64,000 nt of DNA from Arthrobacter sp. zg-Y844 (GCF_024385465.1 NZ_JANFLS010000002.1:62001-126000); one strand, 5' to 3'. Numbered from the stretch's first letter, positions 17,179 to 26,259 are shown. Numbers and translations: made by a program. Notes: generated by a model from the sequence alone, not told the origin.

Positions 17179-18087
17179 ATGGAAGCGGATCACCCCCACG
17201 AGCGCGCCGGCGCGGACACTGAACCTGACCAGGCCACCGGCGGCAGCGACACACCCACCCTTGGCGACGTACTCCTGGCAGCCGAAGAGCTCTGGCCCGA
17301 ATCACTGGCCGAGGACTGGGACGCGCCCGGCCTGGTTGCAGGCCGCGGCGACCGGGAGGTCCGGCGGATCCTGTTCGCGGTTGATCCCACCCGTGAGGTC
17401 ATCGACGAGGCCCTTGAATGGGGAGCGGATCTGCTCGTCACCCATCACCCCCTGCTGCTGAAACCGGTGAACTCCGTAGCTGCCAATTCGTTCAAGGGCG
17501 ACGTCGTGCACCGGCTGATCGAGGGCGGCTGCGCACTGTTGACGGTGCATACCAACGGCGACAGCGCCGTCGGCGGCGTGTCCGACGTGCTCGCAGATGC
17601 CTTCGGGCTCCGGAACGTCAGCCCGCTGGTTCCCGCCGCGGAAGGCCTGCCCGAAGAGGGAATCGGCCGGGTCGGGGATCTTCCCGAGATGCTGTCGCTT
17701 GCGGACTTCGCCGAGCGCGTCTTCAGCCTCCTGCCCGCCGTCGCCGGCGGCGTCCGCGTGGCGGGCGACCCGCAGGGCATGGTCCGCCGGGTAGCCGTCT
17801 GCGGCGGAGCCGGCGACAGCCTGTTCGACGCCGTCCGGGCCCAGCGTGCCGACGTCTACGTCACCGCGGACCTGCGCCACCATCCGGCGTCGGAGCTGCG
17901 GGAGCGTGCCTCTGCCGGAAACGGCCGTCCGTACCTCATGGACGTCTCCCACTTCGGCAGCGAATGGCTGTGGCTGACGCCGGCCGCGAACGCCCTCGAA
18001 AACGTCCTGACGGACCAGGGCTTCGCCGCTGACGTGCGCGTCAGCGGCGTGAACACGGATCCGTGGGACTTCGTGCTGACGCCGTAG
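17179..18087 (+). CDS. Nif3-like dinuclear metal-centre protein
   Basis: Member of the NIF3/YbgI (GTP cyclohydrolase I type 2-like) family, which forms toroidal hexamers with two metals per subunit; the physiological role is unsettled. Metal-ligand segments are visible: VTHHPLLLKPVN, HTNGDS and, near the C-terminus, DVSHFGSEW. ATG 17179 was chosen; an in-frame TTG at 17143 would add 12 residues without a better ribosome site. It heads a run with the next two genes (77 and 3 bp gaps), the same trio as M. tuberculosis Rv2230c-Rv2229c-Rv2228c. Confidence 0.85.
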   Translation: MEADHPHERAGADTEPDQATGGSDTPTLGDVLLAAEELWPESLAEDWDAPGLVAGRGDREVRRILFAVDPTREVIDEALEWGADLLVTHHPLLLKPVNSVAANSFKGDVVHRLIEGGCALLTVHTNGDSAVGGVSDVLADAFGLRNVSPLVPAAEGLPEEGIGRVGDLPEMLSLADFAERVFSLLPAVAGGVRVAGDPQGMVRRVAVCGGAGDSLFDAVRAQRADVYVTADLRHHPASELRERASAGNGRPYLMDVSHFGSEWLWLTPAANALENVLTDQGFAADVRVSGVNTDPWDFVLTP

Positions 18088-18164
18088 GCTGAAGTGATCC
18101 CCGGCGGTGGCATAGGCTTAGGAGAGCCGGGCCAGGCAGGCCCGGATATACACGGAGGTAACCG

Positions 18165-18905
18165 GTGGCAAAAGCATCGCCCGCGGAGCAGCTGAGGCTG
18201 CTGGATCTGCAGGCCCTGGACAGCAGGATCAAGTCCCTGCGCAATCAGGCCCGCAACGTTAGCAACAATCCCGAGATCGCGTCCCTGGCCGGTGCCGTCG
18301 CCGCAGCTGAAAGCGCACGCGTCGCAGCCGGCACGGAAGTGGCCGACATCGAACGTGAGCTCACCCGCGCCGAAGCGGACGTAGCATCCGTTGTCGCACG
18401 GATGGCCCGTGACCAGCAGCACCTGGACAGCGGCAAGGGCGGCTCCAAGGAGCTCACGGCGCTGCAGGCGGAAATCGTTTCCCTCGAACGCCGCCGGTCC
18501 GACCTTGAAGACGTCGAACTCGACGTGATGGAACGGCTTGAGGCTGCCCGCACCCGCGAAGCCGAAGCCGGTGAAGCACTGACATCCCTGCACGGGAAGC
18601 GCCGGGAACTGGAGGAGAAGCGCGACGCCGAACTCGCCGTCATTGCTGCCGACAGCTCCGACGCCGAAGCCCGCCGTGCAGAGCTGGCCGACAGCTTCGA
18701 TACTGCGCTGCTTGCCGTCTACGAAAAGACCTTGTCAAAGCACGGCATCGGCGCCGCGCGGCTCTTCCACGGCACCTCCGAGGGCTCGGGCATGCAGCTG
18801 AGCCCCGGTGACCTTGCTGACATCCGCAAGGCTGCCGAAGACGAGATTGTGTTCTGCCCGGATTCGGGCTGCATCCTGGTCCGCTCTGCCGAGTGGGGCA
18901 GCTAA
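18165..18905 (+). CDS. CT398/CdsZ-like coiled-coil protein with degenerate zinc ribbon
   Basis: The 246-residue protein is a long alpha-helical hairpin (residues 5-185, heptad-rich, Ala/Glu/Arg) followed by a short C-terminal ribbon. Relatives such as M. tuberculosis Rv2229c have two CxxC knuckles; here the first reads HGTSEGSGM with no Cys and the second CPDSGC, so only two displaced Cys remain and zinc binding is doubtful. The start is GTG 18165 with GGAGG about 6-7 bases upstream. It lies between the Nif3 gene and RNase HI and is probably co-transcribed with both. Function unknown. Confidence 0.8.
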   Translation: MAKASPAEQLRLLDLQALDSRIKSLRNQARNVSNNPEIASLAGAVAAAESARVAAGTEVADIERELTRAEADVASVVARMARDQQHLDSGKGGSKELTALQAEIVSLERRRSDLEDVELDVMERLEAARTREAEAGEALTSLHGKRRELEEKRDAELAVIAADSSDAEARRAELADSFDTALLAVYEKTLSKHGIGAARLFHGTSEGSGMQLSPGDLADIRKAAEDEIVFCPDSGCILVRSAEWGS

Positions 18906-18908
18906 GCG

Positions 18909-19868
18909 GTGACATTGTTTGACCCGGAGCCTGACTCCGGCGAGGAACCCCGCCGCGCCTCCGCCGGCAGCTCCCGGCGGACCCTGATCGTGGAAGCCGA
19001 CGGGGGGTCGCGGGGCAATCCGGGTATTGCCGGTTACGGTGCGCTGGTCCGCGATCCTGACACCGGCCGCATCCTGGCTGAAAAAGCCGAATACGTGGGC
19101 CGGGTGTCCAATAACGTTGCCGAGTATTCAGGCCTTATCGCGGCCCTGGAGCTGGCGCACAGCATCGACCCGGACTGCTGGATCCTGGCGAAGATGGATT
19201 CCAAGCTCGTGGTCGAGCAGATGAGCGGCCGCTGGAAGATCAAGCATGCCGACATGCAGAAGCTTGCGGCGAAGGCACGTTCCATCGTCAATCCGCAGCG
19301 GGTGAAATACCAGTGGATTCCGCGGGAACTGAACAAGGACGCGGACCGGTTGTCCAATGAGGCAATGGACGCAGGCACGGCCGGCATTCCGTGGAAGCCG
19401 CGCGCCGGTGCGGATACCAAGGCAGCCGCCGCCGCGGCGGTACTCGAAGCGGCGTCGTCTCCTGCTCCTGCGGCCGCCCCCACGGGACGGCTGCATCACA
19501 CGGAGATCTGGGTCAACGACTTCGCTGCGGCGGAAAAGTCGCTGGGCTGGCTGCTGGAACGGGTGGGCTACGTCCGGAAGGACACCTGGACCACCGGTGC
19601 GAGCTGGCAGGGCGCCGAGGGCTACATCGTGCTCGAGGAAGGCCCCGACGTCGAACGCGGTCCCTATTCCCGGAAGCGGCCCGGACTGAACCACCTCGCG
19701 TTCTGCGCCGGTTCGGAGGCCGACGTCGAACTCCTGGCACGGCGTGCGGCCAGCCACGGCTGGACCCTGATGTTCGCGGACCGGCATCCCCACGCCGGGG
19801 GAGCGGAGCACTGCGCCGCGTACCTGGAAAACGAAGAGGGTTTCGAAGTGGAACTGGTGGCCGGGTAG
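18909..19868 (+). CDS. RNase HI fused to a C-terminal VOC (glyoxalase-like) domain
   Basis: Residues 23-155 form an RNase HI domain that cuts RNA in RNA-DNA hybrids, with the acidic active site Asp31 (EADGGSRGNPG), Glu72 (NNVAEYSG), Asp97 (KMDSKL) and an Asp in NKDADRLSNEAMD. After an Ala/Pro-rich linker (about 165-192), residues 193-319 look like a vicinal-oxygen-chelate fold (LHHTEIWVNDF, GLNHLAFCAG, CAAYLENEEGFEVELV). In M. tuberculosis (Rv2228c) and Streptomyces the RNase H domain is instead fused to a CobC-type phosphatase. GTG 18909 lies 3 bp after the preceding stop. The role of the second domain is unknown. Confidence 0.82.
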   Translation: MTLFDPEPDSGEEPRRASAGSSRRTLIVEADGGSRGNPGIAGYGALVRDPDTGRILAEKAEYVGRVSNNVAEYSGLIAALELAHSIDPDCWILAKMDSKLVVEQMSGRWKIKHADMQKLAAKARSIVNPQRVKYQWIPRELNKDADRLSNEAMDAGTAGIPWKPRAGADTKAAAAAAVLEAASSPAPAAAPTGRLHHTEIWVNDFAAAEKSLGWLLERVGYVRKDTWTTGASWQGAEGYIVLEEGPDVERGPYSRKRPGLNHLAFCAGSEADVELLARRAASHGWTLMFADRHPHAGGAEHCAAYLENEEGFEVELVAG

Positions 19869-19872
19869 GGCG

Positions 19873-20637
19873 CTATCCGGCCAGGATGAGGTTGAGCTGG
19901 TACGGCTTCCGGCCTGCCGGGGCCACCAGCTCGGCCTCCCACTTTTCCTGTGCAGCAGCCAGCAGGTCCTGCGGCGTCGCCGGCTCCGTGCCGGTGCGCA
20001 GGAGCAGATGGCGGGCCAGCTCGCCGCGGGTGTGCTTGGCGAAGTGCGAAACCACTTTGCGTTGGCCGTCGCGGACGGTAAATACGTTAACCGCCGCCGT
20101 GCGCTGCGGATCCGGCGCCCAAGCCGCCGCATAGGTGCTGGAGCGGCAGTCCACCACCAGTGAATCCCCGGCGTACTCGTCCAGCGGACCGGTCAGGTGC
20201 TGCTTCCAGAAGGCGGCAAGGCGCCCGGTCTCGGGAAGCCGCACTGACATCGAGAGCCGGTAGGCCGGAATCGGATCCGCAAAGCCGAGGGCACCCCACA
20301 GGGCGGACATCACCAGCACGGCATCGTCTGCACGCCGCTGCACCGCCGGCGGGAGCGAGGCGTAGCCCAGCGCGTCGTACAACACACCCGTGTAGACCCG
20401 GTGCGCGGGTGCGCAGGGCTCGGTGTCCAAGGCGGTATTGCGCCGTACTTCCGGGGCCAGGGTTGCCCCCACCCCCAAGACAGCCAGGGCATTTTCGGAG
20501 CCGCTGGCTTCGGCCAGGGCCTTGAGTACCAGCGAGCGGGGCTCGGAAAGCAAGGGGAAATGCAGCCGGGACGGGTCCAGGGGCGGCCCGGACGCTGCAG
20601 GGGTTTTTCCTTCGGAGGGCGGGAGCAGAATCAGCAC
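19873..20637 (-). CDS. yaaA: YaaA/UPF0246 peroxide-stress protein
   Basis: A 254-residue DUF328 protein; E. coli YaaA lowers free iron during peroxide stress. It opens MLILLPPSEGKT and has the family's PAYRLSM and VVSHFAKHTRGELAR segments. GTG start at 20637. It converges on the RNase HI-VOC gene with only 4 bp between the stop codons and no room for a terminator, so the two transcripts must overlap. Confidence 0.88.
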   Translation of the reverse strand: MLILLPPSEGKTPAASGPPLDPSRLHFPLLSEPRSLVLKALAEASGSENALAVLGVGATLAPEVRRNTALDTEPCAPAHRVYTGVLYDALGYASLPPAVQRRADDAVLVMSALWGALGFADPIPAYRLSMSVRLPETGRLAAFWKQHLTGPLDEYAGDSLVVDCRSSTYAAAWAPDPQRTAAVNVFTVRDGQRKVVSHFAKHTRGELARHLLLRTGTEPATPQDLLAAAQEKWEAELVAPAGRKPYQLNLILAG

Positions 20638-20707
20638 CGGTTAATCCTACGCGAGCCGGCCGGCGCAGGTCCGGACCGGGCAGCGCCTCCGGGACGGTAG
20701 AGTTGAC

Positions 20708-21120
20708 TGTGGACGGGTTGGCCAGGCAATCGCGTCGGCGCGGACTCCTTCGAGGAAACCGCAGCCGCCGAGGAAAGTCCGGGCTCCGCAGGGCAGGGTG
20801 GTGGGTAACGCCCACTCGGGGAAACCCGCAGGCCAGTGCCACAGAAAGGAAACCGCCGGCTAAAGCTGCTTTGCAGCCTGAGCAGGTAAGGGTGAAAAGG
20901 CGGTGTAAGAGACCACCAGCGTCCCGGGTGACCGGGACGGCTAGGTAAACCCCACCCGGAGCAAGGCCATACAGGACACGTTTGAGGGCTGCCCGCCCGA
21001 TGTGTCCGGGTAGGCCGCTTGAGGCAGCCGGCAACGGCGGCCCTAGATGGATGATTGCCGCTCCCGGTCCGGTAACGGTCCGGGCGTACAAAACCCGGCT
21101 TATCGGCCAACCCGTCCACA
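20708..21120 (+). ncRNA. rnpB: RNase P RNA, class A
   Basis: The catalytic RNA that matures tRNA 5' ends. The terminal helix P1 is visible as TGTGGACGGGTTGGCC (20708-20723) pairing with GGCCAACCCGTCCACA (21105-21120). Conserved cores are present: GAGGAAAGTCCGGGCTCC at 20769, ACAGAAAGGAAACCGCC near 20841, GGTAAGGGTGAAAAGG, and TAAACCCCACCCGGAGCAA near 20945. About 413 nt, normal for actinobacteria. The exact ends are approximate. Confidence 0.95.
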
Positions 21121-21241
21121 TACTTCCGCACAAAACCCGCGGCCGTGCGGAGCAGCCAAAGATTTCCGCACTCTTGGCAAAGCTTTCGTGCAATATTCCT
21201 TTTCCGGCACGTTGACTCGTTTTATTCAACCGGTGCTGGGC

Positions 21242-21247
21242 TAGTCT
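21242..21247 (+). promoter_or_regulatory. -10 element of a leaderless MFS transcript
   Basis: TAGTCT ends six bases before ATG 21254, the spacing expected if transcription starts at the A of the start codon. No ribosome site is present. Confidence 0.5.
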
Positions 21248-21253
21248 GTGGCA

Positions 21254-22561
21254 ATGTCCCACACGGAGGCGGCAAGGAAGCCCCTGGTTCTGCGAAATGC
21301 GAATTTCCGACGGCTGTGGATCTCTTCAACCGCCGGAATATTCGGCACTGCCGTAACCAGCGTGGCCCTGCCGGTGATAGCGGTGACGGAACTGGATGCC
21401 TCGAACTCCACGGTTGCCGTCCTTTCCGGTATGACCTTTCTTCCCTGGCTCCTGTTCGCGCTGCCTATCGGCGTGCTGGTGGACAGGCACCGGCGCCGCC
21501 CGCTGATAGTGGTTTCGCTTGCCGTACGGACACTGCTGCTGGCCAGCCTGCCGGTGGCCTGGTGGCTGGGGGCGCTCACGGTTACCCAGTTATTCGCGGT
21601 GTCTTTCGGCGCAGGACTCGCAGCAGTGTTCTTTACCCTTGCCGAGCAGGCACTCATGCCTGCCGCGGTGGACCGCGAGGAACTGGTGGAGGGCAACGGG
21701 CTCATGACGGGTTCCGGTGCCCTTGGCGACGCCGGCGGCCGGGCCGTGGGCGGCTGGGTCACGGATGCCTGGGGGGCATCCAATGCTTTGCTGCTGCAGG
21801 TCGCCGCGTCCTTTGCCTCCCTGACGGCGATTCTCAGGCTCGACGTTGCCGAGGCCCGTCCCGACCGCCCGAAGGACCGGAGGGTTTTCCGGGACATGGG
21901 GGAGGGACTGCGCTACACCTTCAGTACCGTGCCCCTGCGCGTGCTGCTCATCACCGGCGCGCTCTGGAACCTCGGCGGCAACATCGTGGTGTCGCTGCTG
22001 GTCCTGCTGGTGATCCGTTCCCTCGGAGAGTCTCCGGGCATGCTGGGCCTCCTGACGGCAGCTACGGCGGTGGGGGGAACCATCGGCGGCTTGTCCACCA
22101 AGTGGATCACCGGCCGTCTCGGCTCCGGGCGGGTGTGGCGGTATTCGATGTTCCCGGTAGTAGGCGGATACGCGACCCTGCTGTTCATCTCTCCGGGCTG
22201 GGGAATGACTGCCGGCTTTGTCGGACTCTTCATCGCGGGCTTTTCCATTGCCTTGAACATTGTCGTCTCCACGACCTTCCGCCAGCGGGTCTGCCCGCCG
22301 CAGATGCTCGGCCGCCTCGGCTCCGCCCAGCGGATGGTGACCTGGGGCATGCTCGCCGTCGCGGCATTTGCCGCCGGGCTGCTGGTCGAGGTGATGGATA
22401 TCCGGGGAGCGATCCTGACCGGGATCCTCGTGGCCGCGCTTGCCCCGCTGGCCGCTGTCTTCGGCCCGCTGCGCCGGGTAAGGGATCTTGCGGACCTGGA
22501 ACCCCCGCGAGCGGAAGGTCCGGCAGGCGACCGTGCCGAAAGCGGCCTGCAGACCTCCTGA
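21254..22561 (+). CDS. MFS efflux-type transporter
   Basis: A 435-residue membrane protein with about 12 hydrophobic segments and the MFS signature after helix 2 (GVLVDRHRRRPLIVVS). The pattern resembles the MDR/enterobactin-exporter-like (EntS/MFS_3) group; the substrate is unknown. The start was set at ATG 21254 because a -10-like TAGTCT sits exactly six bases upstream and there is no Shine-Dalgarno; GTG 21248 two codons earlier is the alternative. It stands alone between rnpB and gap. Confidence 0.82.
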   Translation: MSHTEAARKPLVLRNANFRRLWISSTAGIFGTAVTSVALPVIAVTELDASNSTVAVLSGMTFLPWLLFALPIGVLVDRHRRRPLIVVSLAVRTLLLASLPVAWWLGALTVTQLFAVSFGAGLAAVFFTLAEQALMPAAVDREELVEGNGLMTGSGALGDAGGRAVGGWVTDAWGASNALLLQVAASFASLTAILRLDVAEARPDRPKDRRVFRDMGEGLRYTFSTVPLRVLLITGALWNLGGNIVVSLLVLLVIRSLGESPGMLGLLTAATAVGGTIGGLSTKWITGRLGSGRVWRYSMFPVVGGYATLLFISPGWGMTAGFVGLFIAGFSIALNIVVSTTFRQRVCPPQMLGRLGSAQRMVTWGMLAVAAFAAGLLVEVMDIRGAILTGILVAALAPLAAVFGPLRRVRDLADLEPPRAEGPAGDRAESGLQTS

Positions 22562-22678
22562 ATGTGACTGATCTCTCAGCCGTGGGTCCGGCGGGGTTGA
22601 TGTGTCCTAATACACTGGTAGGGATTACCGCCCAACCGGCACAACGCAGTGCCGGCTGAGAAAAGGATGTGAAGTTCT

Positions 22679-24142
22679 GTGAGCTCCAATTCGGATACGT
22701 GCCTTGATGCCTGGATGGATCGGGAGGCCCTCGCCGAGGCCATGATTCCGCTGATCGGGCGGCTCTACCGGGAAAACAGCGTGGTGACCTCGGTCTATGG
22801 GCGTCCACTCGTCAACAAGTCGGTTATCGACATCCTGAAGGCGCACCGGTTCGCCCGCCAGATCGACGAAACCGAACTCCCGGTCGCAGAGACCTACCCG
22901 TTGCTCCGGGCCCTGACCGAGCTGGAACTGGGTGCCGCGTCCGTGGACCTGGCCAGGCTGAGCAACAAGTACAAGGAGCAGGGCGGGGACCTCAACGACT
23001 TCCTGCGCGCCGAACTGGCCGACGTCGCCGGCAAGAGCGGAGCCGACGAGCGGACGAGCACCGACGTCGTCCTCTACGGCTTTGGCCGCATCGGACGGCT
23101 CCTGGCCCGGATCCTCGTGGAGAAAGCAGGCGGCGGGCAGGGCCTGCGGCTGCGCGCGATCGTAGTGCGGAAGGGCTCCGAAAACGATCTCGTGAAGCGC
23201 GCCAGCCTGCTGCGCCGGGACTCGGTCCACGGGGCCTTCAACGGCACCATCACGGTGGACGAAGAAAAAAACACCATCCTCGCCAACGGAACCCTGATCC
23301 AGGTCATTTACTCGAACGATCCGGCGACCGTGGATTACATGGCGTACGGCATCAACGATGCGGTGGTGGTGGACAACACCGGCCGCTGGCGCGATGAGGA
23401 AGGCCTGTCCCAGCACCTGGCCGCGAAGGGTGTGTCCCGGGTGCTGCTGACCGCACCGGGCAAGGGGAACCTGAAGAACATCGTGCACGGGATCAACCAC
23501 GGGTCCATCACGGACGAGGACCGGATCATTACGGCTGCCTCCTGCACCACCAACGCCATCACCCCGGTGCTCAAGGTCCTCAACGACAAGTACGGCATTG
23601 TGAACGGGCACGTGGAAACGGTGCATTCCTTCACCAATGACCAGAACCTGATCGACAACTTCCACAACGGCGACCGGCGCGGGCGCTCCGCGGCGCTGAA
23701 CATGGTCATCACGGAAACCGGCGCCGCGAAGGCGGTTGCCAAGGCACTGCCGGAGCTGGAAGGCAAGCTCAGCGGCAACGCGATCCGCGTACCCACCCCG
23801 GACGTGTCGATGGCCATCCTCAACCTGAACCTGGAGAGCGCCGCCACCAGGGACGAAGTGAACGCCTTCCTGCGCGAAACCTCGTTGAACTCTCCGCTGC
23901 ACAAGCAGATCGACTACATCGCCTCGCCCGAGGTGGTGTCCAGCGACTTCGTGGGTTCCAAGCGCGCCGGGATCGTGGACGGTCTCGCGACCATTTCCAA
24001 CGGCAAGAACCTCGTGCTGTACGTCTGGTACGACAACGAATTCGGGTACAGCTGCCAGGTGGTCCGGGTCCTGGAGGAGATGGCGCACGTCAACCCGCCG
24101 GCTTTCCCCAAGGCACAGTCGCTGGCAGCCATCGCCGGCTAA
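22679..24142 (+). CDS. gap: Glyceraldehyde-3-phosphate dehydrogenase, long form
   Basis: Converts glyceraldehyde 3-phosphate to 1,3-bisphosphoglycerate. The 487-residue protein has about 127 extra N-terminal residues, mostly helical and charged, before the NAD(P) motif YGFGRIGR (133-140); Cys289 in ASCTTNAI is catalytic. This long type matches the second GAPDH (GapB/GapX) of corynebacteria rather than the roughly 335-residue glycolytic form, so a gluconeogenic or NADP-linked role is likely (inference). GTG 22679 follows AAGGA at a rather long 12-base spacing. A small 7-bp hairpin (22636-22655) lies in the leader. Confidence 0.9.
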   Translation: MSSNSDTCLDAWMDREALAEAMIPLIGRLYRENSVVTSVYGRPLVNKSVIDILKAHRFARQIDETELPVAETYPLLRALTELELGAASVDLARLSNKYKEQGGDLNDFLRAELADVAGKSGADERTSTDVVLYGFGRIGRLLARILVEKAGGGQGLRLRAIVVRKGSENDLVKRASLLRRDSVHGAFNGTITVDEEKNTILANGTLIQVIYSNDPATVDYMAYGINDAVVVDNTGRWRDEEGLSQHLAAKGVSRVLLTAPGKGNLKNIVHGINHGSITDEDRIITAASCTTNAITPVLKVLNDKYGIVNGHVETVHSFTNDQNLIDNFHNGDRRGRSAALNMVITETGAAKAVAKALPELEGKLSGNAIRVPTPDVSMAILNLNLESAATRDEVNAFLRETSLNSPLHKQIDYIASPEVVSSDFVGSKRAGIVDGLATISNGKNLVLYVWYDNEFGYSCQVVRVLEEMAHVNPPAFPKAQSLAAIAG

Positions 24143-24169
24143 GGGCCGGCAACGCGCAGCGAGCTTAAA

Positions 24170-24209
24170 TCACGAAGGGCCCGCAGGAGATTTCCTGCGG
24201 GCCCTTCGT
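24170..24209. terminator. Bidirectional terminator between gap and def
   Basis: A perfect 18-bp stem (CACGAAGGGCCCGCAGGA and complement) with a GATT loop between convergent genes. Confidence 0.88.
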
Positions 24210-24239
24210 GCGTTACGGGCGGTGTCGGTACAGAAGGAC

Positions 24240-24812
24240 TCAGTGGCCGAAGGGGTCCGGGTCCACACCCGGCATCCAGGTATGGCCCGGGACGGTCCAG
24301 CCCTGCGCCTTCATCACCTTCCGCGCCTTGCGGCTCCAGCGGTCGGTAAGCCGGTCCACGTAGAGCTTGCCGTCGAGGTGGTCGTACTCGTGCTGCAGGA
24401 CGCGGGCAAACCAGTCGGTCGCCTCGAACTGCACGGGCGCGCCGAACTCGTCGAAGCCGCTGATCTTCGCCCATTCGGCCCGGTTCACCGGGAAATTCTC
24501 GCCGGGTACGGAGAGGCAGCCTTCGGAGGTTTCGTCCGGATCGGGGGCGGAGCCCGGGATCTTGGACGTGATCAGGACCGGGTTGATGACGACGCCGCGG
24601 TTCGGAGCGTCGTCGTCGTTCTCATAGTCGAAGGTGAACAGACGCAGGCCGACGCCGATCTGCGGGGCTGCGAGGCCGACGCCGTTGGCGACGTCCATCG
24701 TTTCGAACATATCGGCAACCAAGGTGCGCAGCTCGTCATTGAACTCTTCCACCTCGGCCGCCCTGCGGTGCAGTACGGGTTCTCCGTGGATGACGATGGG
24801 ACGAACGGTCAT
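24240..24812 (-). CDS. def: Peptide deformylase
   Basis: Removes the N-formyl group from new proteins. The 190-residue protein has all three motifs: GVGLAAPQIG (44-53), EGCLSVP (97-103, metal ligand Cys99) and HEYDH (141-145, two His ligands and catalytic Glu). The C-terminal extension (TWMPGVDPDPFGH) is typical of actinobacteria. It is 40 bp downstream of the acyl-CoA dehydrogenase gene on the same strand and may be co-transcribed with it. Confidence 0.96.
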   Translation of the reverse strand: MTVRPIVIHGEPVLHRRAAEVEEFNDELRTLVADMFETMDVANGVGLAAPQIGVGLRLFTFDYENDDDAPNRGVVINPVLITSKIPGSAPDPDETSEGCLSVPGENFPVNRAEWAKISGFDEFGAPVQFEATDWFARVLQHEYDHLDGKLYVDRLTDRWSRKARKVMKAQGWTVPGHTWMPGVDPDPFGH

Positions 24813-24852
24813 TACTGTCTTTCTCTCGTGGTGTTGGTGCCGGGAACCGGGC

Positions 24853-26010
24853 TCAGCGGACGATGCCGCGTCCGATGACTTCCCGCATGATTTCGCTGGT
24901 GCCGCCGAAGATGGTCAGCAGGCGGGCGGCCAGGAAGACCTGGGCCACCGGGTATTCCAGGATGTAGCCGTAGCCGCCGTGCAGCTGCAGGCAGCGGTCC
25001 GTGATGGACTTGGCCCGTTCGCTGGCCCAGAGCTTGGCCTTGGCGGCCGAGACGGCGTCGAGCTTTCCTTCATTGAACGCAAGGATGGCCGAATCGACGT
25101 AGGCTTCGGTGACTTCAACCTCGGTGAGGATGTCCGCCAGTGCAAAACGGCTGTTCTGGAAGTCGGCGATCCGGTCCCCGAAGGCGTTGCGGTTCTTGGT
25201 GTATTCCACGGTGGCTTCGTAGACCTGGCGGGCGACGGCGGAGGAGGCGACGGCGATGGCCAGCCGGCCCTGGGGAAGCTGCCCCTCGGCGTACTCCAGC
25301 CCGCGGCCGACGTCGCCCACAAGGTTGGCGGCCGGGACGTGAACATCGTCGAAGAACAGTTCAGCGGTGTCGGAGGCCTTCAGGCCCATCTTGTCGAGCT
25401 GGCGGCCGGTGCTGTAGCCCTCGGTTTTCTCCACCATGAACATGCTGAACGAATCGCGCTGTCCGCGGCCGGTGCCGCCGTCCGTCCGGGCAAGGACCAG
25501 GGACGCATCGCCGCTGATGCCGTTGCCGATGAAGGTCTTCTGGCCGCTGAGGCGCCAGTCGCCGTCGTCGGTGCGGACCGCCTTGGTGCGGATGCCCCGG
25601 AGGTCGCTGCCCGCTCCGGGCTCGGTCCAGGCCACCGAGGTGACCAGATCTCCGGACACCATGCCGGGCAGCCAGTGTTCCTTCAGCTCGTCGGAGCCGT
25701 AGGCCAGCAGGTGGGGGAGGACCATGTCGTCATGCAGATGGAAGGCGAGGCCGACGGCGAGGTGGTTGGAGCGGGCAAATTCCTCGTCCATCACGGCGCG
25801 GAAGCGGTAATCCGGCATGCCGGCGCCGCCGAATTCCTCGGGGACGGCCAGGCCGAGCAGGCCCTGTTCGCCGGCGGCTTTCCAGAGCCGGCGGGGCATC
25901 ATGTGCGCGGCGTCCCATTCCGGGTATCCGGCGGCGACTTCGCGGGCATCGAATTCCCGGACGACTTCCCGGAACAGCTCATGGTCCTCTTCGAACAGTC
26001 TGCGCTCCAA
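24853..26010 (-). CDS. Acyl-CoA dehydrogenase
   Basis: FAD flavoprotein introducing a trans double bond into acyl-CoA in beta-oxidation. The 385-residue protein has the FAD/substrate signatures TEPGAGSDL, GQKTFIGNG, KMGLKASDT, the LHGGYGYILEYPV loop and the C-terminal GGTSEIMREVIGR. Chain-length preference cannot be told from sequence by eye. It starts at TTG 26010, backed by GAGGAGG 8 bases upstream. There are no electron-transfer or thiolase partners beside it. Confidence 0.92.
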   Translation of the reverse strand: MERRLFEEDHELFREVVREFDAREVAAGYPEWDAAHMMPRRLWKAAGEQGLLGLAVPEEFGGAGMPDYRFRAVMDEEFARSNHLAVGLAFHLHDDMVLPHLLAYGSDELKEHWLPGMVSGDLVTSVAWTEPGAGSDLRGIRTKAVRTDDGDWRLSGQKTFIGNGISGDASLVLARTDGGTGRGQRDSFSMFMVEKTEGYSTGRQLDKMGLKASDTAELFFDDVHVPAANLVGDVGRGLEYAEGQLPQGRLAIAVASSAVARQVYEATVEYTKNRNAFGDRIADFQNSRFALADILTEVEVTEAYVDSAILAFNEGKLDAVSAAKAKLWASERAKSITDRCLQLHGGYGYILEYPVAQVFLAARLLTIFGGTSEIMREVIGRGIVR

Positions 26011-26124
26011 GGCGGCGCCTCCTCATTGATAAGCCACGCATAGGCGTATGGGGTTCAGTGCGGGCCATTGCCCACGGGCGCCGTGCATTAGGCACTGCAC
26101 CGCTAACAGTGAAACACAAACATA

Positions 26125-26158
26125 AAAGGCCGCCCCGGACTAATCCGAGGCGGCCTTT
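26125..26158 (-). terminator. Terminator downstream of tRNA-His
   Basis: A 15-bp stem with one mismatch (26125-26139 with 26144-26158) around CTAA; on the minus strand it ends in CCTTTTATG, 24 bases after the tRNA-His 3' end. Confidence 0.75.
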
Positions 26159-26182
26159 CGAAGCTGGAACCGCCAGCCTCAT

Positions 26183-26259
26183 TGGGGTGAGTAACGGGGG
26201 TTGAACCCGCGACCTCCTGGACCACAACCAGGCGCTCTGCCAACTGAGCTATACCCACC
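26183..26259 (-). tRNA. tRNA-His(GTG)
   Basis: Minus strand. Anticodon loop TTGTGGT between CCTGG and CCAGG gives GTG. The gene encodes the extra G at position -1 opposite C73, the hallmark of tRNA-His, and the CCA end. Confidence 0.97.
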
